The notes: generated by a model not told the origin, from the sequence alone. Counted from the stretch's first letter, positions 1 to 9,324 are shown. The stretch is 64,000 nucleotides of DNA from Streptomyces ficellus (GCF_009739905.1 NZ_CP034279.1:6510001-6574000); one strand, 5' to 3'. Numbers and translations: made by a program.

Positions 1-105
1 CCCGCCCGCGGCGCGTCGGTCACGCGTCGCCGGACGGCGTCCTGCGGGCGGGAGGACGGGACTTCGTGGACACGGCCCGGGCCCCACACCATAGCTGGCG
101 CCCCA

Positions 106-633
106 TCAGTTGTCCGCCAGGAGGCCGGACAGGGCCCGGCCGAACAGCAACCGGCCGGCGCGGGCGACCACGGCGTCGCACATCCGGGGCAGGCCGCGCA
201 CCCGCACCTCTTCCGTCCACGTCACCCGGACCGCTCCGGGCGCGGTCGGACGCACCTCGATCTCGGCCCAGCCGGTGATCACCCGGCCCCGCTTCTCCAG
301 CCGGCACACTCCCGTACCGGCCTCCGGACGACCCGCCTCCAGGCCACCGGCCCCCGGACGACCCGCATCCGGCCCACCAGCCTCCGGACCGTCGTCCCCC
401 GCACCACCCGCCCCCGGTGGCACGCAGTGGACGACCTCCATGGGGTCGTCGAACCCGACCGGCCCGATACCGGTGCGCATCGTGAAGCGGCTCCCCGTCC
501 GCACCGGTCCCGCCGTCACCGCCGTGGCACGCGTCAGGGGGACCAGCGCCGCATGGGCGTGCCAGTCGGTGAGTCGCCGCCACGCCTCGGCGGCGGGCAG
601 CGGGGCGCCGCGGACGATCCGGAACAGGGCCAT
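106..633 (-). CDS. SRPBCC-family protein (polyketide cyclase/START-like fold)
   Basis: A 175-residue protein beginning MALFRIVRGAPLPAAEAWRR, the usual first strand and helix of an SRPBCC (START-like) ligand-binding fold. It continues with a strand pattern typical of these proteins and ends in a long amphipathic helix. The ATG at 633 was chosen because an upstream in-frame extension is low-complexity Arg/Gly with no family resemblance. Residues about 75-105 form a Gly/Ala/Pro/Glu-rich insertion built from 6-12 bp repeats (about 321-417) that interrupts an otherwise normal domain. The ligand cannot be told from sequence. It lies downstream of the DeoR gene on the same strand, about 50 bases away. 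The fold is a confident call; the function is unknown. Confidence 0.8.
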   Translation of the reverse strand: MALFRIVRGAPLPAAEAWRRLTDWHAHAALVPLTRATAVTAGPVRTGSRFTMRTGIGPVGFDDPMEVVHCVPPGAGGAGDDGPEAGGPDAGRPGAGGLEAGRPEAGTGVCRLEKRGRVITGWAEIEVRPTAPGAVRVTWTEEVRVRGLPRMCDAVVARAGRLLFGRALSGLLADN

Positions 634-686
634 GCCCCGATCGTATGCGCGCCGCGGCCCCACGCCGGGACCGCCGCGAGCGGCCG

Positions 687-1538
687 TCAGACGGTGTCGT
701 CCTCGCCCGCGACGACGAGCCCCGGCAGGTGCTCGGCCATCTCCGCGCGCGCCTCGTCCGGCAGGCCGCCGTCCGTCACGAGGGTGTCGATCTCGTCCAG
801 CCGCGCGAAGGAACTCAGGCCCACCGTGCCCCACTTGGTGTGGTCCGCGACGACCACCACCCGCCGCGCGGAGCGGATGAACTGCCGGTTGGTCTCCGCC
901 TCCGCCAGGTTCGGGGTGGACACCCCGGCCTCCACCGAGATGCCGTGCACCCCGAGGAACAGCACGTCGAAGTGGAGCGAGCGGATCGCCTGGTCGGCCA
1001 CCGGTCCCACCAGTGAGTCCGACGGCGTGCGCACGCCCCCCGTCAGGACCACGGTCGCCGCACCGGCGCGGGGCGCGCCGCCCGAGCCGGTGCCCTGCGC
1101 CGTGTGGAAGACGTCGGCGACGCGCACCGAATTGGTCACCACCGTCAGGTCCGGCACGTCCAGCAGGTGCTGGGCCAGCGCGTACGTCGTCGTACCGCCC
1201 GACAGGGCGATCGCGCTGCCCGGCGCCGCCATCCTGGCCGCCGCCCGCGAGATGTCCTCCTTGGCGCCCTGCTCCAGGGCCGACTTCGCCTCGAACCCGG
1301 GCTCGTGGGTGCTCGCCTCGACGAGCGGTACGGCACCGCCGTGCACCTTCTCGATGACCCCCTGCCGGGCCAGCGCGTCGAGGTCGCGGCGGACGGTCAT
1401 GTCGGAGACGTTGAGCCTGCGGGTGAGCTCGTTGACCCGGACCCCGCCGCGCCGCCTCACCTCGTCCAGGATCAGGGCACGCCGCTGCTCCGCGAGGAGG
1501 TTCTGGTTGTCGCTCACCGCAGGGGCCGGTCCTTCCAT
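687..1538 (-). CDS. DeoR/GlpR-family transcriptional regulator
   Basis: The N-terminal region has a DeoR winged helix-turn-helix: RRALILDEVRRRGGVRVNEL, then NVSDMTVRRDLDALARQGVI with the family-typical MTVRRDL recognition helix and the KVHGGAV turn. The remaining roughly 200 residues match the DeoRC sugar-phosphate sensor domain (ISRAAARM, ALSGGTTTYALAQHL, VVTNSVRVADVF, ADHTKWG). Such proteins usually repress sugar or sugar-phosphate catabolic genes and release DNA when phosphorylated sugars bind. No sugar operon is adjacent here, so the target is unknown. The start is uncertain: ATG 1538 is used, but GTG 1517 (VSDNQ) or TTG 1559 are possible. Length of about 283 aa is slightly over the family norm of about 255. 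Confidence 0.9.
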   Translation of the reverse strand: MEGPAPAVSDNQNLLAEQRRALILDEVRRRGGVRVNELTRRLNVSDMTVRRDLDALARQGVIEKVHGGAVPLVEASTHEPGFEAKSALEQGAKEDISRAAARMAAPGSAIALSGGTTTYALAQHLLDVPDLTVVTNSVRVADVFHTAQGTGSGGAPRAGAATVVLTGGVRTPSDSLVGPVADQAIRSLHFDVLFLGVHGISVEAGVSTPNLAEAETNRQFIRSARRVVVVADHTKWGTVGLSSFARLDEIDTLVTDGGLPDEARAEMAEHLPGLVVAGEDDTV

Positions 1539-1732
1539 GTCGTCAACACCGCTGGCCAAGGGTCATCATCCTGCCATGTGCCCGGAGGCGACAGACCGGG
1601 GAGATTACGTGAGAACCCTGCCGTCGGACGCCGCGTTCCGCGATCCTGGTCACGTCCGGTCACGACCGGTCACTCACGTGCTCCGATCCGTCCCCGGCCG
1701 CCCGTCCCCCCGTCCTGAGAGGGAGCCCGCCC

Positions 1733-4171
1733 GTGCCCCCTGCCACCCCGGAGCCCACCCGCCCAGGCGCCGCGCTGGAACTGCTCGTCCACGGCGTCGG
1801 CGGCACCACGCCCGAGCGCATGCTCGACGACCCCCGGACCGTGCGCGTGACCGGCGACGCGACCGCGGCGATCTACCGGCGCACCGTCGACCAGCACGCC
1901 GAGAGGGAACCGGAACGGTTCACCGACGGACGGCCGGTCCCCGAGGCGTACTGCTGGTGCAACCTCACCTCAGGCAACGGATCGCGTGCCTTATGGCTGC
2001 TGCTCCTGCCGTTCATGGTGGTCAACCTCGCCCACTGGATGCGCCCGCCCGCCGGCCGCAGGCCCGGCCCCGGTGAGGGAGCGGACACCGGGTCCGGCCC
2101 CGGGGCCGGACCCCGGTCCGGCTCCGAGTCCCGCTCCCGGTCCGGCTCCGTCCGGCTGTACGGCGTCCTGGTGCGGCTGGTCGCCCTCAGCCTGACCGTC
2201 CTGCTCACGGCCGCCGCCTGCGAGGTCGCCCTGGACCTCACGGCGTGGCAGTGCGCCGGGTCCGCCCGCTGCGCCGAGGAGCGGTCCTGGCTGGGCTTCA
2301 TGGCGGCCGACCAGGGCGGCTGGTGGTCGCAGCCCGGCCGTCGGCTCGCGCTCGCCGCCGTCGTCCCCGCCGCACTGGTGGGGCTCCTGTGGTACTTGTC
2401 CAACCGCACCTGGAGCGCGTACGAGGCGCAGCGCCCGCCCCGGGGCGACATGGACGGCGACGGCACCCCCGACCGCGAGCTGCGGCCCGCGCTCGGCCGG
2501 CCCGGTTTCTGGTACGGGCGGCGACTCGTCGCCCGGCTGCGCGCGGCGCACACCGCGGCCGGCGTCCTGACCGTCGCCGCCGCGGTCGGCGGGGCGGCGG
2601 CCCGGTACGACCGGCACGCGGGCGGCACCGTCCGCGAGGCGGTCGGCTGGACCCTGGAGGCCGCCCTGGCGCTGGGCGCGGTCGTCGTGATCTGGGTGGT
2701 GTGCCGCCGGGGACGGAGCGAGAAGCGGCTCGACAACCGGCTGGACCGCGCCGTCGTGAGCTGCCTGCCCGGCGCGTCCATCGCGCTGCTCGTCGCCGCC
2801 GTGCTGTACGCCGCGTGGTCGCGCCCCGGCTGGCGTTCCACGGGCACCCTCCCCGGGGACGCCACGTTCAGCGTCATCACCCTCGCCCAAGGCGTCCTCG
2901 TCCTGGCCCTCGCCGCGGTCGCGCTGCGGATGCACCGGCGCGCACCCCACGCCCGGACCGTGCTGTACGGGCTCGGCGGCCCGGCCGTCGCGATGCTCGC
3001 CTGCGCGCTCGGCGGCGTCATGAGCGGCGGCGTCGCCCAGCGGGTCGCCGACTGGCTCGACGGCCCGGCCACCCCCGGCACCGGCGACGACCCCATCGGG
3101 CCGCCCGTGCTGCTCAGCTGGCAGGCGTCCGTCATCCCCGTCCTGCTGCTCCTGCTGCTCGTCCCGGCGGCGGTGCTCGTGGTGCGCACCGCGCTCACCG
3201 CCCGCCGCCTCGCGCCCGTCGTGGAGGCGGAGTACGAGGGCGAGCAGCCGGATGTCGTCCGTACGCGGCGGATCGCCGGCACGCGCGCGCGTGCCGCCCT
3301 CACCGACACGGCGCCCGTCATGGCCGGCATCGTGTCGGGTGCCACCCTGCTGCTCGGCGCGGGCGCCCTCGTCGGGGCGTGGGTGAGCGGAACGGTGCCC
3401 GGCAAGGCCTTCGCGGGCGGGCCCCCGTTCGTGGAGAGCGCGGCCGAGGCGGCGCAGGCCCTGGGCTCCTGGCTGATCGGCTTCGGTTTCATACTGTTCG
3501 TCACCTGGGGCCGCCGCGCCTACAAGGACGCCTCCGCCCGCCGCACCATCGGCATCCTCTGGGACGTCGGTACGTTCTGGCCGCGCGCCGCCCACCCGTT
3601 CGCCCCGCCCTGCTACGCGGAGCGGGCCGTGCCGGACCTCGCCTGGCGTATGTCGTCCTGGACCGGGCGTACGGGCGGCCGCCTGGTCATCTCCGGGCAC
3701 TCGCAGGGCAGCGTGCTGGCCGCCGCGGCCGTCTGGCAGCTCCCGGCCGGCACCCGCCGCCGCGTCGCCCTCCTCACCTACGGATCGCCCCTGGAGCGGC
3801 TGTACGGGCGGTGGTTCCCCGCCTACTTCGGGCCCGGGCCCCTGGGCGCCCTGCACCGGGAGGTGCACTGCTGGCGCAACCTGTGGCGCCGCACCGACCC
3901 GATAGGCGGGCCGGTGAACCTCCCCGCCGAAGGGGGCAAGCCGGAGGTCGACCACAGGGCGCTGCGCGACCCGGTGGTCTACGGCCGCACCCACCAGCAC
4001 CCGCTGCCCGAGCCGATCCTGGGCCACGGCGACTATCAGGCCGACCCGGTGTTCGCCAAGGAACGCACCGTACTGCTGGACCGGTTGCCGCCCGCCCTGC
4101 CTCTGCCCGCCCCGCGCACGGGGCTCTCCAGCGACGAGTCTCAGGGCAGTGCGGGCAGGTCCTCCGGGTAG
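1733..4171 (+). CDS. Large integral membrane protein with a serine-hydrolase-like GHSQG motif
   Basis: An 812-residue protein starting at GTG 1733, eight bases after a strong GAGAGGGAG ribosome site. It has an N-terminal soluble segment (LELLVHGVGGTTPERML, itself like the first strand of an alpha/beta hydrolase), then many hydrophobic helices, then a C-terminal domain containing LVISGHSQGSVLAAAAVW, the nucleophile-elbow G-x-S-x-G pattern of lipases and esterases. So the hydrolase fold may be split around a membrane block. Substrate unknown. Codon 87 is TTA (1991-1993), the rare leucine codon read by the bldA tRNA in Streptomyces. Residues about 113-141 are a Gly/Ser/Arg repeat expansion. The 3' end overlaps the convergent beta-helix/AAA gene by 31 bases. 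Confidence 0.8.
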   Translation: MPPATPEPTRPGAALELLVHGVGGTTPERMLDDPRTVRVTGDATAAIYRRTVDQHAEREPERFTDGRPVPEAYCWCNLTSGNGSRALWLLLLPFMVVNLAHWMRPPAGRRPGPGEGADTGSGPGAGPRSGSESRSRSGSVRLYGVLVRLVALSLTVLLTAAACEVALDLTAWQCAGSARCAEERSWLGFMAADQGGWWSQPGRRLALAAVVPAALVGLLWYLSNRTWSAYEAQRPPRGDMDGDGTPDRELRPALGRPGFWYGRRLVARLRAAHTAAGVLTVAAAVGGAAARYDRHAGGTVREAVGWTLEAALALGAVVVIWVVCRRGRSEKRLDNRLDRAVVSCLPGASIALLVAAVLYAAWSRPGWRSTGTLPGDATFSVITLAQGVLVLALAAVALRMHRRAPHARTVLYGLGGPAVAMLACALGGVMSGGVAQRVADWLDGPATPGTGDDPIGPPVLLSWQASVIPVLLLLLLVPAAVLVVRTALTARRLAPVVEAEYEGEQPDVVRTRRIAGTRARAALTDTAPVMAGIVSGATLLLGAGALVGAWVSGTVPGKAFAGGPPFVESAAEAAQALGSWLIGFGFILFVTWGRRAYKDASARRTIGILWDVGTFWPRAAHPFAPPCYAERAVPDLAWRMSSWTGRTGGRLVISGHSQGSVLAAAAVWQLPAGTRRRVALLTYGSPLERLYGRWFPAYFGPGPLGALHREVHCWRNLWRRTDPIGGPVNLPAEGGKPEVDHRALRDPVVYGRTHQHPLPEPILGHGDYQADPVFAKERTVLLDRLPPALPLPAPRTGLSSDESQGSAGRSSG

Positions 4172-6627
4172 AGGAGCGTCAGGTCGTCGGTGCTCATCTC
4201 GGTGAGCCCGGCGACCCGGCCCGCGTGCCGCTCGACCATCGACTCGAACGTGCGGCGGGCGGTGCGGCCGTTGCCGAAGGCGGGGCCCTTGGGCAGCTCC
4301 GTGAAGTACTTCAGCAGCGCCTCCGCCGTCCCCCCGGCGAGACGGTACTCGTGCTCCTCCGCCTGCTGCTCGACGATCCGCAGCAGCTCGTCCGGCACGT
4401 AGTCGCTGAAGGTGATGGTCCGTGAGAAACGGGACGCCACACCCGGGTTGACGGTCAGGAACCGCTCCATCTCGGCGGTGTAGCCGGCGACGATCACCAC
4501 CACCGCGTCCCGGTGGTCCTCCATCAGCTTCACCAGCGTGTCGATCGCCTCGCGCCCGAAGTCCCGCCCCGAGTCCTCGGGGGACAGCGCGTACGCCTCG
4601 TCGATGAACAGCACACCGCCGCGCGCCCGGTCGAACGCCTCCTGGGTGCGAATGGCGGTGGAGCCGATGTGCTCGCCGACCAGGTCCACCCGGGACACCT
4701 CCACGAGGTGCCCGCGCTCCAGGACCCCCAGGGAGGCGAGGATCTCCCCGTACAGCCGGGCGACGGTCGTCTTGCCGGTGCCGGGGGAGCCGGTGAAGAC
4801 CAGGTGGCGCCGGACGGACGCGGCCTTCAGCCCGGCCTCCTGGCGACGCCTGCCCACCTCGATCATGTTGGTCAGCGTGCGGACCTCCCGCTTGACGCTG
4901 TCGAGGCCCACCAGCGCGTCGAGTTCACCGAGAACGTCCTCGGAGCTGCGTACGGCCGGCTCGGCGAGCGGATCCCCCGCGGAGGCGCCCATGGCCTGGG
5001 GCGGCACCCGCGCGCCGGTCGCGGCCGGGCCGGGGGCGGGCGCCACGGCCGGCGCGACGGAGGGGGCGGAGGGTGCTCCGGAGGGGGCGACCGTGCCGAG
5101 CAGTCCGCCGACCGAGCGCGGCGCGGCCGGCACGGTCGCCCCCGCCCCGGCCGTCAGGACCGCGCTGTCGTCGCCGGTGCAGTCCTCGACGACTGGGCCC
5201 TCCTCTCCGAACTCGTATCCACCGCGTGCACACCGCTCCGTACGGCACCGTCTCAGCGTCGTACGGCAGCCGTCCATGACGTGGAAGCCGTACCCGCCGC
5301 TGCCCGAGACCCGGCAGCCGTGGAACGTGCCGCGTCCCTCCGCCGACACGTAGAACCCGGCCTCGGCGGGCGAGGTGACCGTGCACCGCTCGATCACCGG
5401 ATCGGCGCCCTTGGTGACGATGACACCGGTCTGCACGGAGTCGATGGTGCACCCGTTGAGCGTGCCGCCGCTGCCGTGGTCGCGGAACCAGGCACCGGTG
5501 GACGCCTCCCGGATGCGGCAGTCGTCCAGCTGCGCGGTCGCGCCGTCGCTGACCGACACCGCCGTGTTCCGCACCTGCGACAGGTCGCTGTCCACGACGT
5601 CCGCGCGCGACCCGCGGTCGAGGACGAACAGCGCGTCCGGTACGTCGTGCACCCGGCAGGAGTCCAGGACGGCCGTGGCGCCGTCGCTGACCCAGACCGC
5701 CGGGTAGTCGCCCGTGCTGTCGTGGATCTCGCACTGGTTGGCGTCCACGCGGGTGCCCGGGTCCCACACGGACAGGCCGTTGCGGCCGAACCGCCGCACC
5801 GTCGAGCGGGTCAGCGTCAGCACCGAACGGGACCGCAGGTCGACCGCGTTCTCCGGGATGTCGTGGATGTCGCAGTCGGACAGCGTCAGCACCGCGTCCG
5901 TGTCGAGGGTGATCCCGTCGGCGGTCGTCCGGTGCACGGAGGAGTCGGTGAGGTGGGCCGCCGCCCGGGAGGCGACCTGGACGCCGCTGCCCTTGATCTC
6001 GTACACCTCGCAGCCGATCGCCTCCAGGCCGCTGCCCTCGCCCGTGACGGACAGGCCGGCGCCCGACGTGTGGTGGATCCGGCAACCCTCCAGGCGCGGG
6101 TGTGCCCCGCCGCGCACCGAGACGCCCGACTGCCCGGCCGCCACCACCTCGCACTCCTCGAACAGGCCCCCGGCGCCGTCCAGTACGCCGATCCCCACGC
6201 CCGCCGGATTGTCGACCGTGCAGCGCCGCACCGTCGGCCGCGCCGCCCCGCGCACCTCCACGCCGGCCGCCGAGCGGGTCACGATCCGCAGGTCCAGCAG
6301 CTCCGGGGTGCCGTCCTCGATCAGCAGCGCGGGCGCCGACGTGTCCTGGCCCTCCACGTGCAGGTCCTGGACGGTCGCCGAGGCGCGCACCGTCAGCGGC
6401 ACCCCGTCGGCGGGCGCGATGCGCACCGAACCGACCGCGCCCTCGGTGCCCCGCAGGGTGACGGCACGCTGGAGGACCAGGTTCTCCCGGTACGTGCCGG
6501 GGGAGATGGTCAGGACGTCGCCGTCACCGGCGGCCTCCAGGGCCGCGGCGAGAGAGGGGTACTCGCCCGTGCGGCGCCGCCACCGCGACGTGCCGGTGTG
6601 CGTCACCTGGACCGTGCCCTGTGCCAT
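4141..6627 (-). CDS. Right-handed beta-helix / AAA+ (CbxX/CfqX-type) ATPase fusion
   Basis: An 828-residue two-part protein. Residues about 1-470 are a right-handed parallel beta-helix with repeated rungs (YPSLAAALEAAGDGDVLTI, then many D/C-x-I-x2-x copies such as LDSCRVHDVPDALFVLDRG). An Ala/Pro-rich linker covers about 475-545. Residues about 550-828 form an AAA+ ATPase of the CbxX/CfqX/SpoVK type, with Walker A GSPGTGKTTVAR, Walker B GGVLFIDEAYAL, and sensor/arginine-finger region NPGVASRFSRTITFSDY. AAA domains of this class occur in EccA of type VII secretion and in rubisco activase CbbX. The beta-helix may recognise polysaccharide or protein. No other type VII genes are nearby, so the role is open. 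Start ATG 6627 gives the standard MAQGTVQVT opening. Confidence 0.88.
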   Translation of the reverse strand: MAQGTVQVTHTGTSRWRRRTGEYPSLAAALEAAGDGDVLTISPGTYRENLVLQRAVTLRGTEGAVGSVRIAPADGVPLTVRASATVQDLHVEGQDTSAPALLIEDGTPELLDLRIVTRSAAGVEVRGAARPTVRRCTVDNPAGVGIGVLDGAGGLFEECEVVAAGQSGVSVRGGAHPRLEGCRIHHTSGAGLSVTGEGSGLEAIGCEVYEIKGSGVQVASRAAAHLTDSSVHRTTADGITLDTDAVLTLSDCDIHDIPENAVDLRSRSVLTLTRSTVRRFGRNGLSVWDPGTRVDANQCEIHDSTGDYPAVWVSDGATAVLDSCRVHDVPDALFVLDRGSRADVVDSDLSQVRNTAVSVSDGATAQLDDCRIREASTGAWFRDHGSGGTLNGCTIDSVQTGVIVTKGADPVIERCTVTSPAEAGFYVSAEGRGTFHGCRVSGSGGYGFHVMDGCRTTLRRCRTERCARGGYEFGEEGPVVEDCTGDDSAVLTAGAGATVPAAPRSVGGLLGTVAPSGAPSAPSVAPAVAPAPGPAATGARVPPQAMGASAGDPLAEPAVRSSEDVLGELDALVGLDSVKREVRTLTNMIEVGRRRQEAGLKAASVRRHLVFTGSPGTGKTTVARLYGEILASLGVLERGHLVEVSRVDLVGEHIGSTAIRTQEAFDRARGGVLFIDEAYALSPEDSGRDFGREAIDTLVKLMEDHRDAVVVIVAGYTAEMERFLTVNPGVASRFSRTITFSDYVPDELLRIVEQQAEEHEYRLAGGTAEALLKYFTELPKGPAFGNGRTARRTFESMVERHAGRVAGLTEMSTDDLTLLYPEDLPALP

Positions 6628-6741
6628 GGTGCTGCTCTGCCCCCACCTCGTGCGCCGCGCGTCTTTCCGGACGATCGCACCACCGTAGCGCGCGCCGGGG
6701 GAGCGAGTTGACCGGTCGGTCCGCGTGGTGACGACGAGCGG

Positions 6742-7410
6742 TCAGCTGCCCGCTCCCGTCCTGCCCCAGTCCGGGCCCACCTGGGCCCACTCCCGGTCCA
6801 GATCCTCGTACCGCCGCTGTACCAGGCGCCATACGACGACCCGCCGGACGCCCTCGACGATGCCCGCCGTCAGGAACATGGTGCCGAGGCCCGCGAGCAC
6901 GGCGTGGTCGCGGGCGGTCGCCGCGGTCATGGGGCGGTCCACGAGACGGCCCCGGTCGTCGGTCCAGACGCGCAGGACGTCGCCGGGGCTCACGTCGGCC
7001 CGCGTGGTGACCAGCACCCCGGTGTGGCGCGTGCCGTCGGGCCCGGTCCACCGCGCGGGCACCGGCCGGTGCGTACGGTGCTCGGCGGACGCTTCGGTGG
7101 TACGCGCGTCCCGAGCGGCGGTGCCGTTGGCGGAGCCGTCGCCGGTGTTGTCGTCGGTGCCGTCGCCCGTGCTGTCGCCCGTGCCGTCGTCGGGGAGCAC
7201 CCGGGCCGTGACGGGATGGCGTTGCTCCTGCTGGAGCCGCGCCGACTCCTGGAGCGAGGTGTGGGTCACCGTGCCGGCGACGGCCCCGCCGGCCGGAGCG
7301 GCGACGCACATCAGCAGCAGGGCGGCGAACGCCACCCATGCCTCGGTGAGATCGGTGGGCCGGCGGAGGGGATTGTGCCGCCAGCGCCGGAGTCCGACGA
7401 CCGCACGCAC
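6742..7410 (-). CDS. Rv1733c-like two-helix membrane protein
   Basis: The protein is 222 aa from GTG 7410, which sits after an AAAGGGGG ribosome site; upstream in-frame residues are not family-like. It has a basic N-terminus (LRRWRHNPLRRPTDLTEAW), transmembrane helix 1 at about residues 20-43, an extracytoplasmic domain of about 120 residues with W-x-G-P-D-G-T and PGDVLRVW motifs, and transmembrane helix 2 at about 170-192 (AGLGTMFLTAGIVEGV). It ends in a short cytoplasmic tail. This arrangement matches the mycobacterial latency antigen Rv1733c and its many Streptomyces paralogues, whose function is unknown. Residues about 75-95 are an Asp/Gly/Thr repeat expansion that looks recently acquired. 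Confidence 0.82.
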   Translation of the reverse strand: MRAVVGLRRWRHNPLRRPTDLTEAWVAFAALLLMCVAAPAGGAVAGTVTHTSLQESARLQQEQRHPVTARVLPDDGTGDSTGDGTDDNTGDGSANGTAARDARTTEASAEHRTHRPVPARWTGPDGTRHTGVLVTTRADVSPGDVLRVWTDDRGRLVDRPMTAATARDHAVLAGLGTMFLTAGIVEGVRRVVVWRLVQRRYEDLDREWAQVGPDWGRTGAGS

Positions 7411-7516
7411 AGGCCCGCACCCCCTTTCGTATCCGTCAACACGTCTGATGGGCTGGAGGGGTTCCGGTTCGCGGGTGCCCCTGGAGGCCCGGCCCATGCG
7501 ACCGTCCGGGGTGTCG

Positions 7517-8341
7517 CTAACGAAGGATCTCCACGGGGTCGCCGACCCGCAGGACGCCGGTGCGCTCGGGCACCAGATTCTGGCCGAAGATCATCTTGTT
7601 GCCGATAAGGCGGTGGCGGGCCAGGGTGCGCAGGGGTTCCCTGCCGCGATCCGCCGTCCGCTGGTCGGTGGTCGTCACGACGCAGCGCGCACAGGGCTTG
7701 GCGACGCGGAAGGAGACGCCGCCGATCACGACACGGGTCCAGTCGTCCTCGTCCCAGGGGGCGGTGCCCTCGACGACCACGGTGGGCCGGAAGCGGTCCA
7801 TCGGCAGGGGGCCCTCGTCCGGGTGGTCGCCCTCGGCGATCAGCGCGTTGAGCGCGTCCAGCGAGGACGTGGTCGTCACGAGGAGGGGGTAGCCGTCGGC
7901 GAAGTTGACGGTCTCGCCGGGCAGCGCGTGGTCGGGGTCGATGGGGCGGCGGCGGGCGGGGTCGTCCAGGTGCACCAGCCGTACGCTCTCGCCCAGGTAC
8001 GTGCCGAACCACTCGTCGGCGGCCGCACCGGCCGGTACCGCCTCGACCTTCGACCGGAAGATCTCCGTCGTCACGGTGGCCGACGGCTCCGGTACGGCCA
8101 CCGGCAGCGGCTCCATGCCCGGCGCGGACACCAGGAGCCCGCCGTCCGGCGCCTGCTCGGCGAACGCCAACGCCAGCCGCGCGTGCTGGCGTTGGGTGAC
8201 CACCTTCGCCGTGGTGTCGATCAGCATCCAGCGGCGGTCCCCGGCGAGCCCCCACGGCTCGACCGCCGCCTCGACGGGCGAGGACCCGCCCAGGGACTTG
8301 ACCGGACGGACGTGCAGCGCGTGCAGGGCAGGAGTGGGCAT
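7517..8341 (-). CDS. MOSC domain-containing protein (YcbX-like)
   Basis: The protein is 274 aa from ATG 8341. It has an N-terminal MOSC beta-barrel domain (LHALHVRPVKSLGGSSPVEA, GLAGDRRWMLID) followed by a MOSC domain with the conserved cysteine segment AKPCARCVVTTTD and C-terminal KMIFGQNLVPERTG. MOSC proteins bind the molybdenum cofactor and act in sulfur/molybdenum chemistry; YcbX and mARC relatives reduce N-hydroxylated compounds with a redox partner. No [2Fe-2S] ferredoxin domain is present at the C-terminus, unlike E. coli YcbX, so an external electron donor would be needed. It appears monocistronic. The xanthine dehydrogenase at the far end of the window is another molybdoenzyme but is not linked. 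Confidence 0.9.
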   Translation of the reverse strand: MPTPALHALHVRPVKSLGGSSPVEAAVEPWGLAGDRRWMLIDTTAKVVTQRQHARLALAFAEQAPDGGLLVSAPGMEPLPVAVPEPSATVTTEIFRSKVEAVPAGAAADEWFGTYLGESVRLVHLDDPARRRPIDPDHALPGETVNFADGYPLLVTTTSSLDALNALIAEGDHPDEGPLPMDRFRPTVVVEGTAPWDEDDWTRVVIGGVSFRVAKPCARCVVTTTDQRTADRGREPLRTLARHRLIGNKMIFGQNLVPERTGVLRVGDPVEILR

Positions 8342-8452
8342 GGCCTCATCCTGCCAGCACGCGTGACGTCCCCCGGACCGGCCCTGTTCCCGGAGCCGTG
8401 GCATGCGGGGGCCGGTGCGTCCGGGCGGTGCTGACCCGGTCCGTGTACCGGG

Positions 8453-8923
8453 TCAGTACCCCCCGCCCTGGTAGGGGCGGCTGTACGGGTCGTCGTACGG
8501 GGACGGCGCGGGCACGGGCCGGGGCGCGGCGGGGCGCATCGCCTCGTAACCGGCCGGGACCGGCCGCTGCTGCTGGGGCTGGGGACCCGGGTATCCGTAA
8601 CCGGCGCGGGGCGCGGTCGGTTGCTGCGGGATGTACGGCGCGGGCATGTGCTGCAGCGGGGCGGGCTGCGGAGCCGCCTGCTGGGGATAGCCGTACGAAC
8701 CACCGTTGTAGGACGGCATGGGCTGGGAGGCGGCCGCCGGCAGGGCGGGAAGGGCCGCGGGCAGCGCCGGCAGGTAGGAGTTGCCGGTGTCGTACGCGGC
8801 GGGCACTCGGATCGGAGCGATCTGAGGCGTGCCCCGTTCCGCGACGAGAGAGTCGTAGATCGGGGTGTCCGGGAACGACGGCGCGTTGTAGTACGCGCCG
8901 CCGTAGGAACGGGGGGAGGTCAT
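8453..8923 (-). CDS. Pro/Gln/Tyr-rich small protein conserved in streptomycetes
   Basis: The protein is 156 aa. It opens with an ordered-looking MTSPRSYGGAYYNAPSFPDT followed by PIYDSLVAERGTPQIAPIRV, a segment I recognise as recurring in Streptomyces proteins of unknown function. The rest is low complexity: Ala/Leu/Pro, then Gln/Pro/Tyr/Gly, ending PYSRPYQGGGY. It has no signal peptide or membrane helix. The N-terminal block is the only part likely to be under strong constraint. No clear ribosome site precedes ATG 8923, but a TAACTT -10-like hexamer lies on the minus strand about 10-15 bases before the start, so leaderless translation is possible. Function unknown. Confidence 0.75.
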   Translation of the reverse strand: MTSPRSYGGAYYNAPSFPDTPIYDSLVAERGTPQIAPIRVPAAYDTGNSYLPALPAALPALPAAASQPMPSYNGGSYGYPQQAAPQPAPLQHMPAPYIPQQPTAPRAGYGYPGPQPQQQRPVPAGYEAMRPAAPRPVPAPSPYDDPYSRPYQGGGY

Positions 8924-9324
8924 GGCACATAAGTTAAGCCCACGATGTGCGGATTGGGGAGGCCGGTAAGCAGGTTGTTTTACGCGGTGTGAGTGGCGGC
9001 CGCCCGCCAATACGATCGAACCTGGGAAAAACGGTCACCGTCCGTGTAAAGGCCAGGCTGCCGGGGGGTTACCCACGGGTCGATCCGCCCTGCCGAGGAG
9101 TGTCGCCAAGGTGGCCCGTACATAAATCCCCGGCGGCGCAACGAGGATGGGCTTCTGCATGTCCATGCTTAAATTGATCATTGTTCCGGCGCATCCGCGA
9201 GGTCTTCACATCACGTCGGCATGGAATTGGTGAGGTGACTCCGCGTGCCGGAAGAATTGCGCTGCGGCGCGGGCGGCCGGTCATTTCCGTCGCCGCCTTT
9301 CCCGCTCCCCGGCCTGACGGCCCG
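8924..9324. other. Intergenic region of about 400 bp, richer in A/T than its flanks
   Basis: No convincing gene is seen on either strand. Both neighbouring genes lie on the minus strand: one begins at 8923 and the other ends at 9325. A/T-rich patches occur at about 9118-9128 (tacataaatc) and 9168-9184 (ttaaattgatcattgt). The region can hold the promoter of the minus-strand gene starting at 8923 and the terminator of the glycosyltransferase, but I cannot pick out a defined terminator hairpin. Short open frames here lack ribosome sites and family resemblance. Confidence 0.4.
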
